Source: Brachycybe producta (taxonomy: Eukaryota > Arthropoda > Diplopoda > Playtdesmida > Andrognathidae). From it: a stretch of 64,000 nucleotides of DNA. This document shows, piece by piece, positions 51,065-62,232 of the stretch. A program made the translations under genes and the position numbers. Under the pieces are notes generated by a model. The model saw only the letters and a list, made by a program, of their open reading frames with translations, was not told the DNA's origin and searched no databases. The stretch is from positions 834,501 to 898,500 of the forward strand of contig JAUPFP010000024.1 in assembly GCA_036925085.1 (NCBI GenBank). Direction: 5' to 3'. How positions within the stretch are numbered: position 1 is the stretch's first letter; every line of letters begins with the position of its first letter.

Positions 51065-53959
51065 TATAAGAATGATTGAGATTGGAAATTGAACATTGGA
51101 TTAATGAATAATGGCATCCTAGGCTCGATTCATAAAAATGGATGCATGTGTTCTTTAAATACTACTGATAGTTGTTGAGAAGCTGTCTACTATGCTCCTA
51201 CCAAACGTGAACCGTTTTCAAATGCATCCAATATATTCCTGTTTCTGAAGGACAGAGATGTAATTTTTTTCTTTTAAAAAAAATAATAACACTTGGGCAC
51301 CCCCTTGAGGCTGGAGAACTATTATTATACCTATGGAAAAATGCCATATTTTTTACTTTTATGAAACTCATTCTGGTTGGCTTAGACAGAACACAGGTGT
51401 ACCAAAAAAAAAAAAACAGAATTTTGAGTAATAATTATTTGGCTAGAACAAACAACAGGCAAGAAATTAAGGCAAACTGATGGCTCATTTTTCATATTTT
51501 TCCTTTATTTTTTTCCCTCTTGTTAGTTAGTTAGTTAGACGTAAACATGTTTTTATCTAGGGGTTGGTTGTCTTAAAGTAAAGTGGAGAAACAATTCACC
51601 ACCACCACCACCAACCACCCCACGAAAAAGCATGTCAAAAGTTATCCATTGGCCCACCCGTTCTCTAAAACGTTTTTTCTTGAACCTAATTAGTAGAGAA
51701 GAAATAAGGAGGAAAAAAAAACAAAGCCAAACTTAATTTACAAGTGGTATCTTGCAGTTTTTTTTATTGTTTGTGTGTTTTTCTCATAGAAATCTGTAGG
51801 TTATTTTCATTTGGATACGAAATGATTTTGTCCAATAAGAATATGTATACATAGAGGTAACTCAACTCCCATGTTAGAGAAAAACATCCTGGATGAGTGA
51901 GATTTAATTGTAGAATAGCCTCTTTTCCAGGCTTTCTTATTTCCTGGTTATAAAGGCAGACTTGATTGTTAAACTTCACTTGTCTGTCAGTTCAGGGCTC
52001 ATATCGTCCTGGAAAGTCAGGGAAATTAGTCATTTATGGAAATAAATCAGGAAAAGTCATTAAATTTTTTTTATAAAGGGTAAAAATGAAATGCATAAAA
52101 TTTGTTGATACTCATAAGAGGTTTTTATTTTGACTCGCTCTGCTCGCCAGGTCGAAGGCTTTTTCATTGCAAGCTTATATATTTGAATAGGTTTTATAAA
52201 CGTTTCATATTTAGTGTGATGATTACACATGATGAGCAAGAATAGTCATTGGAGGAAATGGACTGTCTGATTTAAGAATGAATCCTGCAGTCAGTTCCTG
52301 AGCAATTATGTCAGTGGACTTTTCACTTGTTGTCTTCTTTGGGTATTTTCTTTAAAAAAAAATATTGATTTCTAGGAAGGTTTTATTTTATTTATTCATA
52401 TAGCAGATTACAAAGAGAGGCCCCCCACCCCACCTTCATTGTCCATCTTTAAACAAAGTTTAAACAACTATTTTCCTAATATTTTTTTAACAAAAAAATG
52501 GAAGATAGTGCTTTTTTGGCAATAGACCAGATGTCTCTAAAATATGTCTACATCATGGAGGTTTTTTTTTTACTTGATTTTTCAGTATCTTCTAAGAAAA
52601 TGAAGAAGAAAAAACACTTTGCAACCAATATCTTCGTTCCCTTTATAGATAGAGATATATGAATGGTGGTGTTTTTTTGTATATGTGTATAATACACACA
52701 TTTCTTTGGGTTTGAAGAGTAGGGAGGAGGAGGAGGACGATGACGATGATGGCTTCTTCTTTAGCCTCGTTTCCTTCCACTCACAAAATGCATTAGTATC
52801 GATTTTGTCCACAGAAAAATAAAGTTTTTTTTTGTCTACTGATATTTATGTTGTTGCAACTTTTTTCATTCATTCATTCATTCTCTCTCTCTCTTTGTAA
52901 AAGATCAAACCAGAACTAAGAAAAGATTTTTTTTATCATTCTTTCCATCCTCCATTGCACTTACTACCATTACTTTTTTTTAGTGATGGACAATTTTGCT
53001 TCTTCTTTTTTTAGGGGGGTTTTCCATAAACTTTTTACTTTGTATTTTTCCGTTTTGTGTCTTCTCCCCAACATCATTCTTTCTCTTGCTTTTATGCAGC
53101 AGAAGACATTTTTATTTGGACATCGATTTCATATTTTTCTATTGATGTCTTTTCAGAGTTAACTTGAAATAAAATACATTATGTGGTGTGTTTACACATT
53201 GTTATTTATTAAACACTTCTTTCTGCACGCACATCAGGGGCAGTCAGAAAATGAAGACAATTTTCATTAGGATGTAAAAGAATCTAGAAACTGACAGATT
53301 GCGTCCACATTCTAGACAATTCTTTTTTTTAAAAAAACTAGAAACGTTGTGTCACTATTTGAAAGAAAGATTAAAAACTTTTTTCTCTTTTTTTCTGGAC
53401 TGTTTTATAATTTTGTTTAAAAAAACAGTATATTATTAGCTTTGTTATTTATTCTTCAACAGCTGTTTGAGAATGTTTTTCATCTTATTATTTATTTTAT
53501 TTATGTTTAAATGTCATAATCTGAGATGATCAGCAACAAAAAAAATATGAATGGTTCTTCCAACCTCTGAAAAGTTTTACTTTATTAAAAAAGGAAAAGA
53601 TTTGCAAAGAGAGAACTTTTTCTTTGTTGTTTTCAGGAGTTAGTTATCTAATGGGCGTCATTTGAAAACGACTACATTTTGGTAGGAAGTAGAGAGAATC
53701 AAATAGTAAATTATTGGTGTGTTGTCTGTGAAGTCTGGACGAATTTGTTTGAAACCTATTTCCTACCAAAAATGTACAGAAGTAGTTTTCAAATGTGTTG
53801 TAACGACTAGACTGACATATTATATGCTTAGTTGGGTTTTATTTACTGTGCTGTGTGTATCTGGTGTTTCATACACTTTTAAGTTAACTAGGAGAATTGG
53901 TTGTGAATCTGAAATATATTTACTTTAACTCGTAGAATCCAGACTTAAGTTACAATTTT

Positions 53960-54302
53960 AAAGCCTTTTTAAGATGATTTATGAACAAACTGATTTTCAA
54001 ACTCTTTGATTATTCTGTCTTTCAGTAGCATAATTATGAGAAACTTGAAAGTGTTTTAGAAACTAGAATTGTGGCTCAATAATCAGATAAGTATATTTTT
54101 TGTTGTATTGATATCTTTCAAAATAAACTTTTTATAGACAAAAATTAAAATATAAACTCACATAAAAAGCTTATTTTGAAGGATGTCAATCAACATGAAA
54201 ATTCTGAATAAGCGATTGAGCTGCCGCCCTTCTAGTTTGTTTCTAAAGCACATTTCCTGTTGTTTTTCTTCAGATAGATTTACACTTTTAAACCACCTTA
54301 AA
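53960..54302. mobile_element. Family A foldback MITE
   Basis: TTTTCAAACTCTTTGATTAT, TCTGTCTTTCAG, GTTTTAGAAACTAGAATTGT; right arm GCGATTGAGCTGCCGCCCTT and an outer end TTTTAAACCACC followed by TTAA. Confidence 0.8.
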
Positions 54303-54902
54303 TGAAGTGCCATTTTTTAAATTTGAAAAAAAAAAAATAATCTTCTTCAAATTGAAAATGTGTGATGTACATTTATGATTTTTTATGATAATTATTTTAG
54401 GAAGACAGGATTTTGGTTTCATTTACCACTTTAAAAGTTGTAATGAAGCCTCCTCCCTCCTCTTTTGAAGCGCTGATAAAAAAAGAAACATGGAAGCAGC
54501 TTGTTTTTTGTTTATAACTATATAACTAGTTATGTTATTTTCTTTTTTACTTTGTTTATAATTCTCATAAAAAATAGATGTTGACATTGTCTTTGTATAA
54601 TAATGAATATTAAAAAAAAGTTGACAAGTGAAAATAACTCGTTAAAACTCTCTCCTCATCACATAGGTTTGAACTTTTAGAAAAATTGTTCAACACCATG
54701 TAACTTTGAAGTTTGAACGTTAATAAGCAAGATTAGAAAATCTTGTAAAATTAATCTATCTGACGAGTAACTTTTTTTAAAAAAAACCTTTCAGGTAGTG
54801 TGCTTAGAAAAGATAATCACACACATTGTATAATTTACACAATGTTGTTGTTTACTTGTCATATTATACAAAACAACACAATAATAATATGTTGTGAACA
54901 TT

Positions 54903-55155
54903 AAGGTGGTTTTAAAGTTTTTGAACTCTTTAATTATTCTGCAAAATTAAAAGAACTTGAAAGTGTTGTAGAAACTAGAAGTGTGGTATCACTTCCGGGC
55001 AATTTTCATGTTGATATATTTTTAAAAAATAAGCTTTTTATGTCAATTTCTAACCAACCCAACTTAAAATGTTTATTTTGAAAGATATCAATATGAAAAT
55101 AACTATTATCTGGTTGAGCTACCAGTCTAGTTTCTAAACCCACTTTCAATTTCTC
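54903..55155. mobile_element. Family A foldback MITE near unc5 exon 4
   Basis: TTAA then GGTGGTTTTAAAGTTTTTGA, GTAGAAACTAGAAGTGTGGT; right arm GTTGAGCTACCAGTCTAGTT, then degraded. Ends about 110 bp before the first TSP1 exon. Confidence 0.75.
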
Positions 55156-55261
55156 TACTTAATGTGTGCACCTTCTTCTTATCAGTGATTTCACGTCGAT
55201 TGTGATATTTAAATATAATAATTTTTAACGAGTGTCCATTCTTCTTGTTATCATTAATTAG

Positions 55262-55429
55262 TAAATGGAGGTTGGTCAACGTGGAGTCAGTGGAGTGAAT
55301 GCAACGGAAAATGTGCACGAGGCGTTCAGAAAAGGAATCGAATGTGTACGAATCCGGCTCCATTGAATGGTGGTTCTTATTGTAGTGGTGCTCAAGTACA
55401 AAAAGTGAACTGCACAACCATGTGTCCAG
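55262..55429 (+). CDS. unc5: UNC5 netrin receptor, exon 4 (first thrombospondin type-1 repeat)
   Basis: A 168-nt exon for one complete TSP1 repeat. The G carried from exon 3 completes a Val codon and gives VNGGWSTWSQWSECNGKC, then ARGVQKRNRMCTNPAPLNGG, SYCSGAQVQKVNCTTMCP. The WxxWxxWxxC tryptophans, the usual C-mannosylation sites of TSP1 domains, are present, as are the six cysteines and the near-invariant CTNPAPLNGG of UNC5 receptors. NCT is a potential N-glycan site. The acceptor is ATTAATTAG; the donor is CCAG followed by GTGATT. Phase is 1 at both ends, so skipping this exon would keep the frame. Confidence 0.95.
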
Positions 55430-55538
55430 GTGATTACAATTATTATAATTGGATTAATTACAACAAAAAAAACCCAATCTTTTTATTTGAATTCTTGATA
55501 CTTGTTTTTTTTATGTATATTTGCCTCATTGTATAAGA

Positions 55539-55707
55539 GTGACGTCAGAAGGGTTGACGTAAAATTTAGGATTTTAGGATTGTCTTTTTTTCGGATAGAA
55601 AATGGATGATAAGCAAACGTTTTCAACAGTTTAAACAGTTTAAATTCCCTTTGTAATCCAACAAAATGACACAATTTTAAATTTTTTGTCAACCCTTCTG
55701 ACGTCAC
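55539..55707. mobile_element. 169-bp TIR element with CRE-like ends, unc5 intron 4
   Basis: Perfect 20-bp inverted ends GTGACGTCAGAAGGGTTGAC, each with the TGACGTCA palindrome recognised by CREB/ATF-type factors. The interior is AT-rich without an open frame. Lies about 110 bp after exon 4 and about 175 bp before the candidate microexon. Confidence 0.75.
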
Positions 55708-55881
55708 AAGCTCCTTCTTATGATCAAGCAGATATAATCTTCACTTTTTAAAATCCTCTTCTCTTTTTTAATCTAAAATGGTTGTGTGTTTTTTTTGCCT
55801 AACTTAACTATTTTCCATACATTTTGTCTTCTTCATCATCTTTAAATCTAAAAAAAAATGCTAATGTGGCTGATTACAAAG

Positions 55882-55914
55882 GAGGTGAATATGACAAAAA
55901 CACTGTAACAGTAG
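55882..55914 (+). CDS. unc5: Candidate 33-nt cassette microexon of unc5 between the TSP1 exons
   Basis: A possible 11-codon exon adding GEYDKNTVTV plus glycines at the junctions, between the two TSP1 repeats. Support: the donor GTAG followed by GTGAGT matches the consensus closely; the only AG dinucleotide in about 80 bp upstream is the one that would be the acceptor; that stretch holds a pyrimidine-rich run (about 55,820-55,850) and CTAAT/CTGAT branch-like sequences; and the exon is phase 1 at both ends, like every other unc5 exon here, so it could be included or skipped cleanly. Against it: the 30 nt just before the acceptor are not pyrimidine-rich, and UNC5 proteins I know run straight from the first TSP1 into V-D-G of the second. 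Treat as an alternative exon hypothesis. Confidence 0.4.
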
Positions 55915-56750
55915 GTGAGTGGGTCTTTCTCTCTCTCTCTATTTATAATAATTTATACTCTTTAATTTGACTAACATTTCTTCTTTTATTTTAAATTTCA
56001 AAGTACGTTTTTATGTAAAAACCCGCGGCTAATAATAAATGGTTGATGCAAATTAATTGGCTATTGGGATTTTTTCTTCTTCTTTCTTTCTTTCTAAGCT
56101 TTGAACAAAGAAAAAGAAGCATTTAAAGTTGTGATTAAACGTTAAAAGTTGTTAACTGCGAATGAATACAAATTAAAAAAGTTTCTTTCATGTGTAACAT
56201 CCATTTAGTGGGTGTTTTGGATGACCAGACCGCCCAAAAAAACGTAATGACCAACTAAATTAACAAACATCCTCCTTATATATACATGTAGTTGTGTATA
56301 TATTTGTACATTAAGAGTATTTAGTCGGCTTTTGTAAGTTAATTGGAAATGTTGTCCACATAGAATAAGAGCAGATGTATGGGGTGGGAGGATGGGTGAA
56401 ATGTTCTACACATGTAATTAAGTGGTAAAAGAACATTGAAAACGGAAATAACGTAAAACTATATAAACATTTGTACGCATTTGCATAGACACACAAGGTA
56501 TCACCTTATTTTCTATGATTACCAACCACCACATCCATGGTTTCTCATTATGACTTGTTTATAAAAACACAAGTTAGCAACATTTTAACTTTTAAAAATG
56601 ACTTTTGAGAGAACACAAATGAAATTTTTTTTTATGTTTTCTATGATTTTAAAAAAGGCAATTAAAAGAAACTTTTTTTTTAGAAAACGCCCTCTTCTTG
56701 TTCTTAAATTTTAATGAACAAAGCAAATAGTTTCACTTATGTGTGTGTTC

Positions 56751-57082
56751 AAAGCTGCGATCACACGGACAATATTTACAGCAAGATTCACTACTATGTG
56801 TTCTGAAATAAATTAACTCTTGCAAAACTTGCACTGAGATTTATTGCAAACTAGCTTACAGAAAACGCTCATCTTTATTTCACTCATTTCTTACGACACT
56901 TAATTGGAAGAAATGAGTGAAATATTGTTGTTTTGCAAAAAATTCTTGTAAATTTTGCAATTGCATCAAACCAGTATGCAAGAAACCACTGCAAGTATTG
57001 TTAAAAATATTCTCAGCATAAATCAATTCAGTGATATCGTAGTGAATCTTGCTGTAAATATTGTCAATGTGATCACAGCTTT
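56751..57082. mobile_element. Foldback element, ends of about 44 bp, unc5 intron 4
   Basis: AAAGCTGCGATCACACGG...AATATTTACAGCAAGATTCA faces an almost exact inverse copy ending GATCACAGCTTT. The interior repeats TTGCAA-rich words. Related interior sequence occurs at about 30,180-30,330. Confidence 0.75.
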
Positions 57083-57502
57083 AAGCATGGAAATAAATTA
57101 TAGTTGGTGGATTTATCTTTGGTAAACGTGGCCTTACACATGGGTGCAATAATCTTGTCTTTGCCGACTGTTTAATCACTCTACTAATGATCTTAATCAA
57201 ATCGTTAAGTTGGAGGGGTTTACAGTATAATGTACTTACAGAAACGTAAAGTAGATTAAAGTAGCTGCAATTTTTATTTTATTGAATTTGTTGATTAGAA
57301 TGACGAGCATTTTAGGCTTCTGTCGTTTTGTGTATTCTAAAGGTAGTTTTCTATTTGGACTCATTAGTCTGTATATGAGCAAGCATACATGAGTCTGAGT
57401 GGAAACAATGCTATAAACAGAAACAGTGAAACTGCTCCTACTTATTGTATGAATCTCTTTGTAGCAATTTTTAATTCTTGTTTTGAATCGACCCTCAAAC
57501 AG

Positions 57503-57667
57503 CTGTTGATGGACGGTGGACGACTTGGTCGTCGTGGTCCACATGTAGTCCAGATTGTAGACATCATCGACGGCGATCTTGTTCAAATCCACCGGCAGCC
57601 AATGGAGGTCGATATTGTTTCGGTAACGATCTGGCCACTTCCAATTGCACGGGAGGAATGTGCAGAG
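57503..57667 (+). CDS. unc5: UNC5 netrin receptor, exon 5 (second thrombospondin type-1 repeat)
   Basis: A 165-nt exon for the second TSP1 repeat. The G from the previous exon completes an Ala codon; the product reads [55 protein letters not shown]. The WxxWxxWxxC motif, the DCRHHRRR basic stretch and the NGGRYC/DLAT.NCTGG motif are typical of the second TSP1 of arthropod UNC5 as I recall it. NCT is a potential N-glycan site. The real frame is not the longest open frame here, so an ORF-only reading would miss it. The acceptor is CTCAAACAG and the donor AGAG followed by GTGAGA, phase 1 at both ends. Confidence 0.93.
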
Positions 57668-57738
57668 GTGAGAAAGATTTATTTACAAGTGTAATAATAA
57701 TAATAGGATTTGTTTGTTAACTTAATTTTGAATTTCAG

Positions 57739-57786
57739 CAGGACGAGAGAGTGAAGCAATTTATAGAAGCCGTCCAGGTGGAGAAG
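57739..57786 (+). CDS. unc5: UNC5 netrin receptor, exon 6 (juxtamembrane linker)
   Basis: A small 48-nt exon that follows exon 5 after a 71-nt intron, the shortest in the gene. It encodes a hydrophilic linker, AGRESEAIYRSRPGGE plus a split Gly, between the second TSP1 and the expected transmembrane helix. The acceptor is TTTGAATTTCAG, followed immediately by CAG, a tandem NAGNAG acceptor; use of the second AG would remove one residue. The donor is GAAG followed by GTCAGT. Phase is 1 at both ends. The next exon should carry the transmembrane segment, but I cannot find it before the window ends. Placement rests on phase, splice sites and position, not on a conserved domain, hence lower confidence than for the domain exons. 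Confidence 0.7.
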
Positions 57787-57885
57787 GTCAGTGTCAATTA
57801 GCTTTTTGTTTTATTTGTAATTTTGTTTTATGGGGTTTTATTTTTATTTAAAAGCCGGTTGGTCCGTCGTAAGAGTTTTATTTGT

Positions 57886-57888
<3 letters not shown>

Positions 57889-57918
<30 letters not shown>
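57889..57918. repeat. GA microsatellite, 100 bp after unc5 exon 6
   Basis: About 14 GA units. Confidence 0.9.
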
Positions 57919-57923
<5 letters not shown>

Positions 57924-58110
57924 GCATGCATTATTAATTTAATGCTCGCCATATTATAAATCGTTTCGAAAGTAGGCAATTGAGAATTTTGAGTGCGTGA
58001 ATATACTACATAATAACTTGTTGAGGTTTGTGCGGTTTCATCGTTTATCATTATGATGAAAATGCCACGTTAAAAAACAGAAGAACAATTGTGCTTATTA
58101 ATAGCCAGAG

Positions 58111-58112
58111 CC

Positions 58113-58141
<29 letters not shown>
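58111..58141. repeat. ATA trinucleotide repeat
   Basis: About ten AAT/ATA units. Confidence 0.9.
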
Positions 58142-58143
<2 letters not shown>

Positions 58144-58429
58144 CGACTAAGCAATTATTATCATATTTTGGAGGGTCAAATTGTTATTTTGTTTACGTTT
58201 CTCCGCTTTTGGACACTGAATACGGAATTCTGTACCTTCTAATTGGAGCAGTCAATTAGTTATTATTAATATGTACAGGTAATTTAGTTTGATATTTGTA
58301 AGTATTTTAGATGTGTGTCATTTTTTGTGGCAATTTGCTTGTAGTTAGTTTTTATTTTTAATTAAGGTTGCAGTAAATTTGCTTGTTACACAGTATATCC
58401 CTCAAATGGTTTACAAAATGTACGCGTGA

Positions 58430-58705
58430 GAAAACCTTACTAGAAAAGCAACTTTATGAAGAGATTTCAAAGTTTTATAGAAACGAGAATTTTAGGTGAG
58501 TCTGCAAAAGAAAAAAGAGACGATATCTTTCATAATTAAACTTTATATGGTAATTTGAACGTTGATTGCGAACAAAATGGCTTTATTTGAACATTTCAAG
58601 CTGCTGTAGAAAAGTTTTATATCTTCATAAAAAAATACGCATCAACAGTCTTAATATTCTAGTTTCTAACTAACTTTGAAAGTTTTTCTTAACATTGGCT
58701 TTGTT
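58430..58705. mobile_element. Family A foldback MITE, diverged
   Basis: AGAAAACCTTACTAGAAAAG, TTATAGAAACGAGAATTTTA; right side TATTCTAGTTTCTAACTAAC. Recognisable only by these arms. Confidence 0.45.
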
Positions 58706-58744
58706 TAGAAACTAAAGAAAAAAAGCTATTTGAAAAACTACGGT

Positions 58745-58855
58745 GCAAGCAAGCAGCCAAGAAGAAGGCCTGTGGCAGAGGGGACAAGAGTCCAATTGCT
58801 ACCTCTCCTCCAAACCCTTTCCAAAAACGACCTTTCTCCAGGCGACCTTCAGTGT
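58745..58855 (+). repeat. Copy of the AAKKAC coding-like repeat, inside unc5 intron 6
   Basis: Reads KQAAKKKACGRGDKSPIATS and then PPNPFQKRPFSRRPSV before a stop. Shares the AAKK-AC and KSPIA words with the 9.3-kb and 13.3-kb copies. A further, weaker relic is seen in reverse at about 11,790-11,830 (AAKKSCDRG). Confidence 0.45.
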
Positions 58856-61800
58856 GATGATCACATTTGCATTATGACCTCCTCTTCTGAGGTTTTTTAT
58901 GGCCTTATATTTGAGAAGAAAATGGTAAAATGAAGAACATCCGGAACTTTTTTTTTGGTGTTTTCTTATTTAGAAAGCAAAGCAATAGCTTTTTAGTATC
59001 CAGAAACACAGCCATTTGAGTGTAAATTAGAAAATATGGAGTCAAATTATGTTAATTTAAAGTTGTTAAATTGGCGGCGGCATTTGGTTGTCGGAACCCG
59101 CAGTACATGTATTATATATTTATAAGTTATAACAGTCGAAAATGTGGACCAATAGTTATGCAAATTATGTCTTAGACATTGTTTAGTTATATTTTGATAC
59201 TTCTCCTCCAGTTTTATTCCTGCACAATCTCACTATTATTACTAGTATTACTATAATTATTAGAAATTGTTGGCGTTCAACGCTTGATCACTACATATGC
59301 CGGACATTGTGGTATCTCGACTCCTCCCTCTTGTTATTATTATTATTTCAGTCCCCCACTTGTTTTAGTTTAAAAATTCGGTATCGTAAATTATCATTAA
59401 CCTGTCAGAATTATGTTACAGGGATAACTATATATATATATATTTCTTTTAACCTGTATAATATTAGGTTATTATATTCATACAATATGAGTAAAAACGC
59501 TCCTTTCCCCCCCCCCCCCCCCCTCCCCCTTCCTCCTCCTACTATTATTCTGCAATTTATTCCAAGTAATACTTTTCCCTTTTTTCATTGTAAGGTAATT
59601 TTCAAACTGAACAATAATAACAAGCATCTAGGAGAAAATTTCACTCTCAAGTTCAATTTGAATTATCACGTGTTATTAGTGTAATTTTAGCGAAACACTT
59701 TAGATATTGGAACATTGTTTTTTGTTGTTGTGCGTGTGATTTCGAAATTTAATTTCTCTTTTGGTGAATTGGTTTCTCTTGAAATTCAAGTGTTAATAAT
59801 CACTTATGTCTTCTTTTTTTTACTATGTTTATTAGTAATTCTCATTAGCATACAAGAGAATGGGTTTCGAGTGTTGTTTTCTTGTGTTGAGAGTTGTTTC
59901 TTTTTCATAATGATGATGCCCAAGACATCTTGTTGCTGTTGCTGCTGTTAATATATGCAAATAGTGATAATTACGACTTTAGGGGGTTGTGATCACGTTG
60001 ATAACAGTCTCGTTACATTTTGTAATATGTGTCTGTGTGTCCCCTTCCTCACCCCTCTTTTGGCCTTAATTTACCAACTCATTAGAAGTGTGATGTTTAT
60101 AGTAATTGTGTGCAAATGAAAAATGTCGATTTCTTATATAATAATAAATATAAGGGAAAAGATAGTCAATAACTAACAACAGCAACAACAACAACAACAA
60201 AAAATGGCAACCTGACAATCATGCATCATGATGAGAATTCATATGTCAACGTTATTTATTAAAACATATATCTTTACACATTTGATATTTATACATAAAT
60301 GTCTTGTTTATCACTCACAAGTCTCAAATGTTATGCCACTTTTTTTGGTTGGACATTCATTAGTTACCAATTTATCGTTTTTATCACTATGTATTTTACA
60401 AAGTTGAAATCCATAGATTAAAAAGAGAGGGAAGATTTCTTGCCCTAAAGCCCTTCAACAAAATGCGCTATAAATTCATCAGGACTCAACTTTTTTAAAA
60501 AAAAAATTGCAATTCTTAACAGCATACAAGTATAAAATGAAAGATAGAGGGTGAAGGTGGGTTTCAATGTTGTTTGTATCCATAATTTATGTTCTTCTAC
60601 TAATCTGGTAGAACATCCTAATAGTCATTATGGCTAATCCATTTGCCATCTAATTATCTTGCTCTCATTTGCATCTTTGCACAATTTTATCATTCTAATA
60701 ATAATACTAGGATCTTCCTACTCATAAACAACAAATTTCCAGGCTTCTTTTTTCTCTCGGGTGTATTTTTCTTCATTTCCCTTTTACAAAATGTTGCAAT
60801 TTTGGTTATGTCAATATGTTAATTGCATGAACATTTCTAGTCTCTTGAGAGGATATAAACTTTCTACTCTCAACTTTTTCTTTTTGATAGATTTGTTCCG
60901 AATATATTTAAACACACAATTTATGTGTTTGTTTTTGAATCTTCAAATAAAACTAGAAGGGTCAATATGTTTCTTTGTTAAAGTCTATATCTATATAATC
61001 GATAAATGGGTATTGGGAGAAAAAAAAAAGGCTTTTTATATTGTGTAAGATGAAGAAAGACGACGGACGACTGACTGACTGGCAATAAATGATTGAATGG
61101 TGGTCGCCGCCGTGTAACATAACAGTTTGTCGTGAACGATTTTTAGTGTTCCATAAACCTTCTTTTCTCTATATGATTCACTTGGTTTGAGTTGATTGTC
61201 AACTTCAAATGCCAAATCATCGTCATCTATTAGGAAGCCGAAAATATATCAAAATGTAAGTTTAAGGGTGGTTGGTGGAGGACAGGGGAATTGTACATTA
61301 CAGTATATACTATATATATGATAGAATCGACTTTTATCACCGTGCACTGAGGTTAGTGTGTAGGTCAGCTGTATATTATTACCCTGAAAAGAAAAACCAA
61401 TGAGGAGGAGGTGGAGAGAAAGAGAGAGGAGGGTTAGGTTAGGTTAGTTGTGGCTTTTCAATGACATTTTCATGGTTAGGTCCTATATTTATTCTCTTTT
61501 TTGACATTTTATTTTTCATCATTTATTTTTTTTCTTGTTGCCTAAAGGGGTTATTTTTAGGTCAACAAATTACATTGCAACTTGCAAAAAATAAGTCTTT
61601 GTTGTAACTTGCAAGTTTCATTCTTAATTTCTCAACCAAAAAAATTTACTTTTTCTTCCATAAAAGTACAAATATATCAATGAATTCTTTAAAAGTTTAT
61701 CATAAATCGTTTTTTTTATATATATTTAGATCAAAAATTGAATGATAGTGGTATGTACACAGATGAGAGGAAAAATAAAAGAAGAGACGGTCGATTGTGG

Positions 61801-62203
61801 CTTAAATACTGATACAGAAAAAAAAAGGAATTCCCCTACATTTGAAACATAATCAAATATTACGCTTTATCCTTTTATTCCTTCTTCTTCATCCCTCTCT
61901 CTTTTTACATTCTTCTCCCTACTTCCCTTAACTCCCTCATATGATTCCCTTAGATTTGAATCCATTTAATATCATTTCAAGTCTTTTGTTTTCGGCTTAT
62001 GTTTTGGGCTGGTTTATTAGTGAATTTGACATCCTTTCGAATTGAAATGTAATGTAACTTTAGTACAAAAAACCCTTTCTCCTAATTTATTAGAATACTT
62101 TGTGGAGTTTTCTCTCTCTCTCTCTTGTGTGGTAGCATTTTGATCGGTTTAATATGATTAGTGTCATATCTTTAATTAGTACAAACTGATGGGTTGTTTG
62201 TAC

Positions 62204-62232
62204 TATCATCATCATCATCATCATCATCATCA
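62204..62232. repeat. ATC trinucleotide repeat
   Basis: About nine ATC units; a GA tract of about 13 units follows at 62,451-62,478. Confidence 0.9.

Larger units (their letters stand above)
47549..55261 (+). other. unc5 intron 3
   Basis: A 7.7-kb phase-1 intron between Ig2 and the first TSP1. It holds family A copies at 48,826, 50,366, 53,960 and 54,903, one family B copy in reverse orientation (50,758-51,064), and GA, CCT, CCA and ATTC tracts. The last family A copy ends about 110 bp before the TSP1 acceptor. No other gene recognised. Confidence 0.8.
55430..57502 (+). other. unc5 intron 4 (split in two if the microexon is used)
   Basis: A 2,073-nt intron between the two TSP1 exons. It contains a 169-bp TIR element with CRE-like ends (55,539-55,707), the candidate microexon (55,882-55,914) and a foldback element with ends of about 44 bp (56,751-57,082). 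Confidence 0.75.

Noticed and set aside
57389-57694. A 101-codon open frame over the second TSP1 exon
   Set aside because: Wrong frame; the TSP1 motif is read in another frame joined by splicing.
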